Positions 26,145 to 35,152 of a DNA stretch of 64,000 nt are shown one piece after another. Under the pieces are notes generated by a model. That model was not told where the DNA came from. It searched no databases and was given only the letters and a program-made list of their open reading frames with translations. Source of the stretch: LD21 sp963715785 (GTDB taxonomy: Bacteria > Bacteroidota > Bacteroidia > Bacteroidales > VadinHA17); contig OY970276.1 of the NCBI GenBank assembly GCA_963715785.1, positions 3,224,001-3,288,000 on the forward strand. Direction: 5' to 3'. The position numbers and the translations under genes were made by a program. Numbering within the stretch: position 1 is the stretch's first letter; each line of letters opens with the position of its first letter.

Positions 26145-27324
26145 TTACCTGGTGCTTTTGAAAAGAGAGGCGATTATATTATTATAAACCTCTTTTACGG
26201 GAATGCTTTTTTCAGCAGCTATACGTTTACATTCCTCGTATTCCGGTTTAGACGATACTTCTTCCCCGTTATAAAATGAACGTTTAATTGTTATATCACC
26301 GTACATTGTCTGTATTGTCTCAAATTTTCTTACCAGGGTGTCTTTGCGGAATGGGAAGGTTCTGATTCCCAGGGAAGTCGATTCCCTGAAAATTATATTT
26401 TTAACTTTATCCGCCAGATTCTGTTTCGCATATGACATTAAGCAGGATACCCGGTCTCCCTTTTTTCATCATAATATTTAAAAAGAAGACATCCGAAGCA
26501 CCAGCTTTAAAAAGTCTGTCGGAGATATATTCGAAAAACTCGGGATTCATATCGTCAATGTTGCATTCAATCTGAATCGCATCATGCCCTGATCCGGAGT
26601 CAGGAATTGTTTCACCCAGGAATACTCTCAGAAGATTAGGGACATCGGGATTTTCTTTCTGTCCGACTCCGTAGGCTGTTTTTTCAATATTAAAAGTGAG
26701 AGAAGGTTCAAAGCTGGTAGCCAATACAGCCAAAATTGCAGCGCCTGTCGGTGTTGTTGCCTCAAAGTCGACTCCTCCTTTTTTTACAGGCAGGCCTTTT
26801 ATAATTTCCGCAGTGGCAGGTGCAGGAACCGGAAGCCTTCCATGATCGCATAATACAAAACCGCTTCCGAGCTCAACTGCAGAAACATGAACTGCCTCGA
26901 CTTTCAGAGCATTATAACATATTGCAGCACCAACTACATCGATAATTGAATCAACGGCTCCCACCTCATGAAAATGTACATGATCAATTGAAGTTCCGTG
27001 CACAGAAGCTTCTGCCTGTGCAATTTTCATGAAAATTTTTATGCTTAATTCTTTTGTTGAATTATCGAGCGCTGAGTCGTTTATGATTTTTTCTATATCG
27101 GAAAAATGGCGGTGAGCATGCTCATGCCTTGTTTGTTTAACTGTCACCATGGTACCGGTAATTCCATGTCGTTGATCCTTCTCAGCGATAAGCTCCCAAC
27201 CCGGAAGATTAAGCTTGTTCAATTCATTTATGAGAAATATCCTGTCGACGCCAAGATCAATCATAGCACCAAGATTCATGTCTCCGCTAATGCCTGAGAA
27301 GCAGTCGTAACCGATTATTTTCAT
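26145..27324 (-). pseudogene. larC: LarC nickel insertase, one frame break
   Basis: LarC inserts nickel into the pincer nucleotide in a CTP-dependent reaction. The first frame gives 305 residues with DCFSGISGDMNLGAMIDLG, a His-rich linker (HEHAHRHF), HFHEVGAVDSIIDVVGA, TTPTGAAIL and FLNIMMKKGRPGILLNV, then stops. The frame shifted by one base continues with KNIIFRESTSLGIRTF, KPEYEECKRIAAEKS and VKEVYNNIIASLF, the C-terminal part of LarC. Removing one base at about 26411-26422 gives 392 residues, the family length. In Lactobacillus plantarum LarC is known to be made from larC1 and larC2 by programmed frameshifting; I see no clear slippery heptamer here, and neighbouring genes carry similar breaks, so a shared cause is more likely. 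Confidence 0.88.
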
Positions 27325-27371
27325 TTTCCCAGAGTAGTATTAAATGCAACATTGAAATATGTTATTTCGCG

Positions 27372-27379
27372 CAAAGATA
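27372..27379 (-). promoter_or_regulatory. -7 promoter box of the lar genes
   Basis: On the minus strand the sequence reads TATCTTTG, a perfect TAnnTTTG box, 48 bases before the larC ATG. It lies in the 144-base gap between the divergent larC and DUF362 genes. No clear -33 TTTG is seen at the right spacing. Confidence 0.5.
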
Positions 27380-27468
27380 CTCTTTACAAACTTTACGGAA
27401 TAATAAAAAAAAATTGTATTTTTCGGCACATATCTAAAAATCATTTTATAAACGAGTTTATTAAGGTT

Positions 27469-28391
27469 ATGAAACGAAGGGATTTTCTTCAGGACATCAG
27501 TAAGTGGCGGTCTGGCAGCCGGAGCAGCATTAAAAATGGGTGGTTTTAGTAATCTCGGCAGATCTGCTTCTACAGCTGAAAAATATGATATGGTTGCTTT
27601 GATGGGCGGCGCACCTGATGCAATGTTCGATCTTGGCATTCAGGAATTGGGAGGAATGGGGACATTTGTGAAGAAAGGACAAAAAGTATTGATTAAGCCT
27701 AATATCGGCTGGGATGTGATTCCGGAACTGGCTGCCAACACAAATCCATTGCTTGTAAAGAGGATTATTGAGCATTGTTTTAAAGCAGGTGCAAAGGAAG
27801 TATATGTATTTGATCACACATGTGATAACTGGGTTAATTGCTATAGTAACTCCGGGATAGAAAAAATAGCAAAATCAGCCGGAGCAAAGGTAGTGCCTGC
27901 CAATTCTGAAAGCTATTATCAGGAAATTGAAATTCCCGGCGGAGTAAAACTTCAAAAGGCAAAAGTTCACCAGCTATTGCTTGAAACAGATGTTTTTATA
28001 AATGTTCCAGTATCTGAAAGATCACAGTTCAACACGTATGACTTGCTGTCTTAAGAATACAATGGGAATTGTGTGGGACAGGGGATTCTGGCACTCAAAC
28101 GATCTGAACCAGTGTATTGCTGATTATGCACTTTATGAGAAGAAACCTGCCCTCAATGTTATTGATTGTTATAATGTTATGGTTAAGCATGGTCCGCAGG
28201 GAGTATCAAAGGAAGATCTCGTCCCCATGAAATCTCAGATACTCACAACCGACTGGGTGGCAGGCGATGCCGCAGCAGCGAAAATGCTAGGTGTGGCAGT
28301 TGAAACGGTCGAATACATTCCGATTGCTCATAAAATGGGATTGGGAAATATGAACCTTGAATCCCTGAATATTAAAAGAATTAAAATGTAA
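27469..28391 (+). pseudogene. Tat-exported DUF362 protein, two frame breaks
   Basis: DUF362 proteins are often found with iron-sulfur proteins; their reaction is not established. The start ATG encodes MKRRDFLQ, a twin-arginine motif. After CAG the frame must move by one base to give TSVSGGLAAGAALKMGGFS, which completes a Tat signal. The second frame then encodes the DUF362 core (VALMGGAPDAMFDLGIQELG, GQKVLIKPNIGWD, GAKEVYVFDHTCDNW, LLETDVFINVPV), stops at 28054, and the next frame continues with LKDHSSTRMTCCLKNTMG, FWHSNDLNQCIADYAL and DWVAGDAAAAKMLG. The breaks fall near 27492-27493 and 28009-28015, each one extra base. The corrected product has 306 residues. The polyferredoxin gene follows within 6 bases. 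Confidence 0.85.
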
Positions 28392-28397
28392 GTGCTG

Positions 28398-29957
28398 ATG
28401 AGTTCATCCATACTTAGAAGAATCCGGATCGTTTTTTCAACTCTTATTCTTATCTTTTTTATCCTTGCGTTTGTTGACTTTAAATCTCTGATACCGGCTA
28501 AATACGTTAACTTGTTAATGTTTTTCCAGTTTATTCCTTCTGTCCTCAAATTTTACAGTTTAAAAACTCTGGCGGCAGGAGGCTTCCTCATAGTTCTCTT
28601 ACTCACCTTAATTACAGGCCGGACATACTGCTCATTCCTCTGCCCATTGGGAATAGGTCAGGATCTAAACAGCCGGATAGGAGGAAGGATAAAGAAAAAA
28701 TTCAGGAGATACGGCTTTAAGAAGCCATTTACGATACTTCGCTATTCACTTCTTGGTATAACCCTGGTAGTCACTATGATCTGGGGTTTTTACATGATTA
28801 CCCTTCTTGATCCTTATAGCATTTTCGGCAGATTTATGACTTATTTTGCAAAGCCCGTCATTCTTCTGATAAATAATTTTCTTGCCGGAGTACTTGGACA
28901 CTTCGATATCTATACGCTAAGCAATGTTCCGATAAAGGGCTTTCCTTTGATCGTTTATTCCATCCCTGCAGTTTTCTTTTTGCTTGTTGGCGGCCTTTCC
29001 CTTACCAAAGGACGACTCTATTGCAATATGTTTTGTCCTGTCGGTACATTTTTAGGACTTATTTCCAAGATCTCACTGTTCCGGATAAGATTTGATGAGA
29101 CCTCTTGCACAAGGTGCGGCCGTTGTGCTATGAGATGCAAATCTTCCTGCATTGATTTTCTGAAATATGATGTTGACCTGTCAAGGTGTGTCAGTTGTTT
29201 CAATTGCATACATACCTGTCAGGACAAAGCGATCTCTTATGGATTGGTCAGGTTCAAAAAAAAGGTTCACGAGACAGACGAAAGTAAACGAAAGCTTATA
29301 ATCGGGTCACTTCTTTTATTTTTTGGAATATCGGGGGTTTCAAAAGGACAGGAAAAAGTTGCCCCAAAGCCAAAAAAGGAATCAACGGTCAAAGAAAATA
29401 GAACATGCCCGGTATGTCCTCCTGGAGGAGTAAGCATTGTGGATTTCAACAGAGATTGTATTGCCTGTTCCCTGTGTATAAATGCGTGTCCAAACGGTGT
29501 TCTGCAGCCTTCATACAGGGAATATGGTATTGCAGGCATAATGCAGCCGGTTATGAATTACCATAAAAGCTTTTGTACTTATAACTGTACAAAATGCACC
29601 GAAGTCTGCCCTGTTAACGCACTGCATCCACTGTTGCTGGAAGCAAAGAAGCTGACTCAGATAGGAAAGGCAAATTTTATTAAGGATAATTGCATTGTAA
29701 AAACTGAAAAGACTGCCTGCGGAGCCTGTTCGGAATCTTGTCCTACAAAAGCCTGCCATATGATCCCTTATGAGGGGAATCTTGTTATCCCGGAAGTTAC
29801 GGAGGATATCTGCATTGGCTGCGGCCATTGTGAATTTGCTTGTCCGGCTTCTCCATATAAGGCGATATTTGTTGATGGAAATGCTGTTCATGCAGCTGCA
29901 AAAAAACCTGTTAATGTTGAGTCTGATATAAAGACACCGGTTGAGTTTCCGTTTTGA
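28398..29957 (+). CDS. Membrane polyferredoxin (NapH/NosR-like 4Fe-4S protein)
   Basis: An integral membrane electron carrier of about 519 residues. The first 220 residues contain several hydrophobic helices with the membrane motifs TYCSFLCPLG and RLYCNMFCPVGT, typical of NapH/NosR/CcoG-type proteins. Then come ferredoxin clusters CTRCGRCAMRC, CVSCFNCIHTC, another hydrophobic segment (LIIGSLLLFFGISGV), and further clusters CIACSLCINAC, CTYNCTKCTEVC, CGACSESC and CIGCGHCEFAC. It probably passes electrons between the membrane and the exported DUF362 protein encoded just upstream, but donor and acceptor are unknown. A GTG at 28392 directly after the upstream stop is possible; I chose the ATG at 28398. 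The reading frame is intact, in contrast to the gene before it. Confidence 0.88.
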   Translation: MSSSILRRIRIVFSTLILIFFILAFVDFKSLIPAKYVNLLMFFQFIPSVLKFYSLKTLAAGGFLIVLLLTLITGRTYCSFLCPLGIGQDLNSRIGGRIKKKFRRYGFKKPFTILRYSLLGITLVVTMIWGFYMITLLDPYSIFGRFMTYFAKPVILLINNFLAGVLGHFDIYTLSNVPIKGFPLIVYSIPAVFFLLVGGLSLTKGRLYCNMFCPVGTFLGLISKISLFRIRFDETSCTRCGRCAMRCKSSCIDFLKYDVDLSRCVSCFNCIHTCQDKAISYGLVRFKKKVHETDESKRKLIIGSLLLFFGISGVSKGQEKVAPKPKKESTVKENRTCPVCPPGGVSIVDFNRDCIACSLCINACPNGVLQPSYREYGIAGIMQPVMNYHKSFCTYNCTKCTEVCPVNALHPLLLEAKKLTQIGKANFIKDNCIVKTEKTACGACSESCPTKACHMIPYEGNLVIPEVTEDICIGCGHCEFACPASPYKAIFVDGNAVHAAAKKPVNVESDIKTPVEFPF

Positions 29958-30054
29958 AAATCCAATAAATGCAAAGATCACCGGCATATAAATCCCATGA
30001 TCTCAAAGACCTGATCTATACAATTCTTAATTATAAATAATTTATGTTATCTTA

Positions 30055-30468
30055 ATGAAACCATCTCATATTGAACATATTGGGATTGCCGTTACAAGCC
30101 TGGAAGCTGCCATAAGCTTTTATGAAAATGTAATGGGTCTGACCTGCTACAATATTGAAGAAATAAAAGATCAGAAAGTCAGGACTGCCTTTTTTCAGGT
30201 AGGACAAACAAAAATTGAATTATTGGAATCGACAGATCCCGATGGTCCTATTGGTAAGTTTATAGCGAAAAAAGGTGAAGGATTTCATCATATTGCCTTC
30301 TCAGTTGAAAAAATTGAAGAACAACTGGTACATGCAGCCGATCAGGGTATAGCTCTTATTGATTGCAAACCCAGGAAAGGCGCTGAAGGGCTCGATATTG
30401 CCTTTTTGCACCCAAAAGCTACTTCTGGAGTTCTGATAGAACTTTGTGAAAAAAAAGCCGGGCAGTGA
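30055..30468 (+). CDS. mce: Methylmalonyl-CoA epimerase
   Basis: This enzyme interconverts (2S)- and (2R)-methylmalonyl-CoA, linking propionyl-CoA and succinyl-CoA in the propionate pathway. The 137-residue protein is one vicinal-oxygen-chelate domain with metal ligands expected in IEHIGIAV (His), GEGFHHIAFSVE (His) and LIELCEK (Glu), and the substrate loop around ESTDPDGPIGKFI. The length is normal for bacteria. It stands 81 bases before the citrate lyase fusion gene in the same direction and may be co-expressed, which would tie C3 and C6 acid metabolism together. Confidence 0.95.
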   Translation: MKPSHIEHIGIAVTSLEAAISFYENVMGLTCYNIEEIKDQKVRTAFFQVGQTKIELLESTDPDGPIGKFIAKKGEGFHHIAFSVEKIEEQLVHAADQGIALIDCKPRKGAEGLDIAFLHPKATSGVLIELCEKKAGQ

Positions 30469-30549
30469 TATGAACTGATCTGTCGGTTTCCGCTATGGCT
30501 CATGTTTAAAAAAATCATTAGGTTTGTATAACATTACCAACCATGAGAT

Positions 30550-31779
30550 ATGAAAAAATCCATTGCAAGAGCGGGAAATTCAGGTCCAAAAGTTAGGTCT
30601 GATTGTGAAATCTTTTTGGAGTTGAAGCCGGAGGGTGGAATTGTCATTGAACTTACTTCAAAAGTCAAGGTTTTATATGGTGAATCCATAAAAAAGCTTA
30701 CTGAAGAAATCCTGTATTTTTTTGGCATTAAAAATGCTGCTGTTCAGATAATTGACTCAGGAGCACTTCCTTTTGTCATTGCCGCGCGCCTGGAATCAGC
30801 AGTAAAGCAATTAATAACATCCGGTCTGGAGTATCTGCCTGCAATGTCTGAAGAAAACAGTTATTCCACAGAACCTGACAGGTTTCGTTTTTCACGGTTA
30901 TACCTGCCCGGGAATAAGCCAGGATTAATGATAAATGCAGGTCTTCATTCAGCCGATGGAATCATCCTTGACCTTGAAGACTCCGTAGCTCCGGAGAAAA
31001 AAGACGAAGCAAGGATACTCGTAAGGAATGCGCTAAGACAGGTAAATTTTTATGGTGCCGAGCGGATGGTAAGAATCAATCAGGGCGAGAGAGGGTTGGA
31101 AGATCTGAAATACGTTATTCCTCATAATGTAAATCTTATATTAATCCCGAAATGTGAGAGCGCTGATCAGATTAAACGGGTCGAAAATCAGATTGAGGCG
31201 ATAAGGAAAAAATTAAATCTGAAAAACCGGGTTTTCCTTATGCCTATCATTGAGAGTGCATTAGGGGTTGAGAACTCATTTGGAATAGCTGGCAGTTCCG
31301 GCAATGTTGTGGCCATGGCAATTGGACTGGAAGATTATACTGCCGATCTGGGTGTTTCAAGAACGATTGAAGGCAAAGAATCTTTTTATGCCAGGACGAG
31401 GCTCATTGTGGCTGCAAGGGCAAATGGCATTCAGGCTATCGATTCCGTCTTTTCAGATGTAGCCGATATGGAAGCATTGGAACAAAACGTGAGGATATCA
31501 AAATCACTTGGTTTTGAAGGCATGGGGTGCATTCACCCGCGACAGATCAGTGTTATAAAGCAAGGATTTGCTCCCGATTATGAAGAGATTGAAAAATCGA
31601 AAAAAATTATTCTTGCCTATGAAAAAGCAAGGATTGATGGCGTTGGTGTGGTTGCCCTTGGTTCAAAAATGATAGATGCGCCGGTAGTGGCACGTGCACA
31701 GAAAAACATTGATCTGGCTGTTAGGCTTGGTCTTTTGCCAGAAGAATGGTTATCAGAAACTAAATCTGAAAATAATTAA
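30550..31779 (+). CDS. citE: Citrate lyase acyl carrier-beta subunit fusion (CitD-CitE)
   Basis: Citrate lyase splits citrate to acetate and oxaloacetate. Normally CitD (about 95 residues, acyl carrier) and CitE (about 290 residues, citryl lyase) are separate; here one 409-residue chain contains both. Residues about 1-95 match CitD (SDCEIFLELKPEGGIVIELTSKVKVLYGESIK, broken here as SDCEIFLELKPEGG and LTSKVKVLYGESIK; then DSGALPFVIAARLESAV), with Ser17 in KVRSDC as the likely site for the phosphoribosyl-dephospho-CoA group. Residues about 110-405 match CitE: RFSRLYLPGNKPG, GIILDLEDSVAPEKKDEAR, MPIIESALGVENS, AIGLEDYTADLG and GFEGMGCIHPRQ. citF follows 17 bases later. The prosthetic serine is inference by alignment. 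Confidence 0.9.
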   Translation: MKKSIARAGNSGPKVRSDCEIFLELKPEGGIVIELTSKVKVLYGESIKKLTEEILYFFGIKNAAVQIIDSGALPFVIAARLESAVKQLITSGLEYLPAMSEENSYSTEPDRFRFSRLYLPGNKPGLMINAGLHSADGIILDLEDSVAPEKKDEARILVRNALRQVNFYGAERMVRINQGERGLEDLKYVIPHNVNLILIPKCESADQIKRVENQIEAIRKKLNLKNRVFLMPIIESALGVENSFGIAGSSGNVVAMAIGLEDYTADLGVSRTIEGKESFYARTRLIVAARANGIQAIDSVFSDVADMEALEQNVRISKSLGFEGMGCIHPRQISVIKQGFAPDYEEIEKSKKIILAYEKARIDGVGVVALGSKMIDAPVVARAQKNIDLAVRLGLLPEEWLSETKSENN

Positions 31780-31796
31780 TTCTTATCATCAGATAT

Positions 31797-33356
31797 ATGA
31801 CAGTGAAAACGGTGATGAATGCAGCAGGCAGGCAAGTTCCTCTGGAGGTAAATGGTCAGCCTGTGATCCCTTTCAAGGGAGTTGGTAATTATAAGCCGGA
31901 AGGCAGGAAATATTCCCCGCCGATCCCTGTATGTTCTGATTATCCGGCTGATGGCAATAAAGTTTTAACCTCTCTTGAAGAAGCACTCATAAAATGTGGT
32001 CTCGCAGATGGGATGACCATTTCTACTCATCATCATCTCAGAGATGGTGACATGGTAAGCAATAAAATTTTTGAAATAGCAGGGGAGCTGGGAGTAAAGG
32101 ACCTGGTATGGTTTCCTTCTGCATCATTTCCCTGTAATGATCCTCTAATTAAATATCTTGAAGACGGTACGATAAACAGGATTGAGGGAAGCATGAACGG
32201 ACCTCTCGGACGATTTGTTTCAGAGGGACGAATGAAGGGAACTGCAGTGCTCAGATCGCACGGAGGCAGGGTACAGGCTATACAGGACGGTGAAGTAAAG
32301 ATTGACATTGCGGTACTGGCTGCACCGACAGCAGATTCATTTGGCAATGCAAAAGGAACTGGCGGTCCATCGGCATGCGGAGTACTTGGCTATGCAAAGG
32401 CTGATTACATCTATGCCAGTAAAGTGATAGTGGTAACTGATAATCTGGTTGACATACCATGTTTCCCAATGGAGATTGAAGGAAATTTTGTCGATTATGT
32501 TGTAGTCGTTGATAAAATCGGAGATCCTGAAAAGATTATATCCGGAACAACACAAATTACCAAAAGTCCCGACAGGCTTTTAATTGCAGAATTGACTGCA
32601 GCCTTTCTTGAAAAATCAGGGATATTAAAGGACGGAGTGACGATGCAGGCCGGAGCTGGCGGAACATCCCTTGCCATCGCTGTATTTGTGCACCAGATAC
32701 TTAAAAATAACGGCTGGAAATCAAAATTCGGTTTCGGAGGCAGCACAAAATATATGGTAAAAATGCTTGAGGAGGGTCAGATGAACGTTATTCTGGATGC
32801 CCAGGTCTTTGATCTTGACTCGGTTAAGTCAATAGAAAACAATCCGGGTCATGTTCCATATTCAGTATTCAATGCGTATAATTATCATTCAAAAGGCAAC
32901 ATCACAAGCATGATGGATATAATGATTCTGGGTGCTACTGAAGTTGATTTGAATTTCAATGGGAATGTGGTCACGCATTCGGATGGTTACCTGCTTCATG
33001 GCATCGGGGGCTGGCAAAACTGTCTCCATGCCAGGAATGTTATTCTTCCTGTTCCTTTATTTCGCGACCGTATTCCTGTGATCGTTGACGAAGTTACCAC
33101 ATTATGCGGACCCGGTGAGCTGATAGATGTTGTCATTACTGAGAGAGGAATAGCTATCAATCCCCTGAGGAAGGATCTTATCGAAAGTGTTAAAGGTAGC
33201 GGTCTTCCAGTTAAATCGCTTAAGGAGTTAAAGGATGAAGCTGAAAAAATATGCGGTGTGCCGCAAAAGCCTCAGTTTGAAGAAGATATTGTTGCAGCGA
33301 TCAAATGGGTTGATGGAACGGTCATTGATGTTGTAAGAAAAATAAAAAGAAGCTGA
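31797..33356 (+). CDS. citF: Citrate lyase alpha subunit (citrate CoA-transferase)
   Basis: CitF exchanges acetyl for citrate on the acyl carrier thioester. The 519-residue protein shows the family blocks GRQVPLEVNGQPVIPFKGVG, ISTHHHLRDGDMV, LRSHGGRVQAIQDGEVKID, VLAAPTADSFGNAKGTGG, CGVLGYAKADYIY, QAGAGGTSLAIAV, KFGFGGSTKYMV and VTHSDGYLLHGIGGWQNCLHA, and ends normally. It lies 17 bases downstream of the CitD-CitE fusion. The genes for the prosthetic-group enzymes (CitC, CitX, CitG) and a citrate transporter are not in the neighbourhood, so the complex must rely on copies elsewhere or have a different use. Confidence 0.95.
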   Translation: MTVKTVMNAAGRQVPLEVNGQPVIPFKGVGNYKPEGRKYSPPIPVCSDYPADGNKVLTSLEEALIKCGLADGMTISTHHHLRDGDMVSNKIFEIAGELGVKDLVWFPSASFPCNDPLIKYLEDGTINRIEGSMNGPLGRFVSEGRMKGTAVLRSHGGRVQAIQDGEVKIDIAVLAAPTADSFGNAKGTGGPSACGVLGYAKADYIYASKVIVVTDNLVDIPCFPMEIEGNFVDYVVVVDKIGDPEKIISGTTQITKSPDRLLIAELTAAFLEKSGILKDGVTMQAGAGGTSLAIAVFVHQILKNNGWKSKFGFGGSTKYMVKMLEEGQMNVILDAQVFDLDSVKSIENNPGHVPYSVFNAYNYHSKGNITSMMDIMILGATEVDLNFNGNVVTHSDGYLLHGIGGWQNCLHARNVILPVPLFRDRIPVIVDEVTTLCGPGELIDVVITERGIAINPLRKDLIESVKGSGLPVKSLKELKDEAEKICGVPQKPQFEEDIVAAIKWVDGTVIDVVRKIKRS

Positions 33357-33363
33357 CCATAAT

Positions 33364-33525
33364 ATGGAAAAATACAAGTGCGTTGTTTGCGGTTATATTT
33401 ATGACCCTGCTGAAGGAGATGCCTCAGGCGGGGTTGCCCCAGGTACATCTTTCAGCGAGCTTCCTGCTGATTATATCTGCCCTGTTTGCGGAGCCGGCAA
33501 AGATGAATTCGAACCCTACGATTAG
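33364..33525 (+). CDS. Rubredoxin
   Basis: A 53-residue electron carrier too small to be noticed in a coarse scan. Two CxxC knuckles, KCVVCGYIYDP (Cys6 and Cys9) and YICPVCGAGKDEF (Cys39 and Cys42), bind one iron atom. The ATG at 33364 lies 8 bases after the citF stop, so it may be made from the same transcript. Rubredoxins in anaerobes feed electrons to oxygen- or peroxide-reducing enzymes; no such partner is adjacent. Confidence 0.95.
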   Translation: MEKYKCVVCGYIYDPAEGDASGGVAPGTSFSELPADYICPVCGAGKDEFEPYD

Positions 33526-33539
33526 AAAAATGCCGGGTG

Positions 33540-35000
33540 TTATTTTTGAGGGATATTCTTTACGACATCGATAAGAAGGTCCCAGAACATCTGAGCTGTC
33601 TTGATTTCTATCATCTCTTCAGGAGTATGGGCTCCTTTGATCGTCGGCCCGAAAGAGATCATATCAATTCCTTTTATCTTCTCGTAAACAAGACCGCATT
33701 CAAGACCTGCATGAATTGCCCGTACTAATGGTTCCTTACCGAAAAGATCGACATATGATGTCCGGGTAATTTTAAGGATTTCAGAAGTCATATTTGGCTT
33801 CCAGCCCGGGTAGCCGTCTGAATGAACTACAACGGCATCTGCAAGCCTCAGGCATGATTCAACCATGGCACCCGCATTAATTTTAGCCGATTCCACGGAG
33901 CTTCTCTGGGTAGTGATTATCTTGATGGTATTATTCTCACTGAATTTCGCTGAAGCCAGATTTGTTGATGTTTCTACAAGATCGCTCATTTCATTTGACC
34001 AGGCAATCACACCATGTGGACAACAGGTTAAAGCATTCAGAAACTTATCCTGGTTCTGCTTATCCATTATGAAAGCCGGCATGGCAGTTACTTTAACCGA
34101 AATTTTCAGATCTTTTTCAAGATTACCGTATTCTTCTGCCAGAGTCGAAGAATAGTCTGCAGTCCAGTTTTTTACTGCTGATAAGGCCGACTTATCAAAA
34201 ACAATTGTTGCAAAAGCTTCCCTGGGAATGGCGTTTCTCAGATTTCCTCCATCGAAATCACCTATTGAAATATTATAGTTATTTGACAGGTTCCAAAGCA
34301 ATCGGTTCATTATTTTCACTGCATTGCCATATCCTTTATGAATTTCATCACCAGAATGACCTCCATGCAGTCCTGTGACCGCTATCTCAAGTGCCTCAGA
34401 TCCATTTGGAACAGAAACTGGCTGATAATTCATCGTCCCGACCGTATCCATTCCTCCGGCACAACCAATAAACAGGATGCCTTCATCTTCCGAATCAAGA
34501 TTAATGAGGGTTCTTCCGGTGAAAAAATCGGGCTTAAGATTTATTGCACCCGTCATCCCTGATTCCTCATCAACAGTAAAGAGACATTCAATTTTTCCGG
34601 TTTGAAGATTTTTATCAGTCAGAATTGCCAGTTGCGAAGCTATCCCGATACCATCATCAGCACCAAGAGTTGTGCCGGTAGCAGTGACCCAGCCTCCATT
34701 TATTGCCGGAATAATAGGATCAGTGGCCCAGTTATGCGGATAATCAGCATTCTTTTCACCTACCATATCCATATGACTCTGGAGAACAACCGTCTTCTTA
34801 TTCTCCATTCCCCTGGCAGGTGGTTTGATAATCAGTATATTTCCAACCTCATCTTCTTTTGATTCCAGATTGTTTTTCTTTGCGAATTCACGAAGATATT
34901 GTCTGATTTTCCCCTCATTCTTTGACAGACGCGGAATACTACATATTTCCTCAAAGTAGATCCAGAGTGGTGCTGGATTTAGTTGACTTAATAAACTCAT
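33540..35000 (-). CDS. pepD: Aminoacyl-histidine dipeptidase (M20C, PepD-like)
   Basis: A cytosolic zinc dipeptidase of broad specificity, including Xaa-His. The 486-residue length and N-terminus (LWIYFEEICSIPRLSKNEGKIR, given here as IPRLSKNEGKIR) fit the PepD branch. Metal and catalytic motifs are VVLQSHMDMVGEKN, TLGADDGIGIA with the bridging aspartate, CLFTVDEESGMTGA with the catalytic glutamate, INLDSEDEGILFIGCAGG, GLHGGHSGDEIHKGYGNA and AIHAGLECGL. The product is complete. It faces the rubredoxin gene convergently with 14 bases between the stops, and has its own -7 box upstream. Confidence 0.94.
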   Translation of the reverse strand: MSLLSQLNPAPLWIYFEEICSIPRLSKNEGKIRQYLREFAKKNNLESKEDEVGNILIIKPPARGMENKKTVVLQSHMDMVGEKNADYPHNWATDPIIPAINGGWVTATGTTLGADDGIGIASQLAILTDKNLQTGKIECLFTVDEESGMTGAINLKPDFFTGRTLINLDSEDEGILFIGCAGGMDTVGTMNYQPVSVPNGSEALEIAVTGLHGGHSGDEIHKGYGNAVKIMNRLLWNLSNNYNISIGDFDGGNLRNAIPREAFATIVFDKSALSAVKNWTADYSSTLAEEYGNLEKDLKISVKVTAMPAFIMDKQNQDKFLNALTCCPHGVIAWSNEMSDLVETSTNLASAKFSENNTIKIITTQRSSVESAKINAGAMVESCLRLADAVVVHSDGYPGWKPNMTSEILKITRTSYVDLFGKEPLVRAIHAGLECGLVYEKIKGIDMISFGPTIKGAHTPEEMIEIKTAQMFWDLLIDVVKNIPQK

Positions 35001-35028
35001 GCCAGGAATACTAATGCTGATTTTGGCG

Positions 35029-35036
35029 CAAAAATA
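35029..35036 (-). promoter_or_regulatory. -7 promoter box of pepD
   Basis: On the minus strand TATTTTTG matches TAnnTTTG and lies 28 bases before the ATG at 35000. No convincing -33 element is seen. Confidence 0.4.
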
Positions 35037-35106
35037 CTATTTATTTTCATCTTTCAGGTATATCCATAAAATTAAAGTCAGTTTTCAGGTACTGACAAAA
35101 TTTGAC

Positions 35107-35114
35107 TATTTTTG
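35107..35114 (+). promoter_or_regulatory. -7 promoter box of the dehydrogenase gene
   Basis: TATTTTTG matches TAnnTTTG, 38 bases before the ATG at 35153. A TTTT at 35082-35085 lies about 21 bases upstream and could serve as a weak -33 element. Confidence 0.45.
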
Positions 35115-35152
35115 GGAATAACTACCTGGCTTAAATTAAATAATAAAATTAT

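Noticed and set aside
26089..26161. Short plus-strand open frame between larC and larE
   Set aside because: Only a chance frame across the gap; no start signal or family similarity.
23829..28391. Idea that the frame breaks show a cell-wide +1 recoding system
   Set aside because: All breaks are confined to one 4.6-kb stretch; dozens of other genes read through in one frame, so a genome-wide recoding mechanism is not supported.
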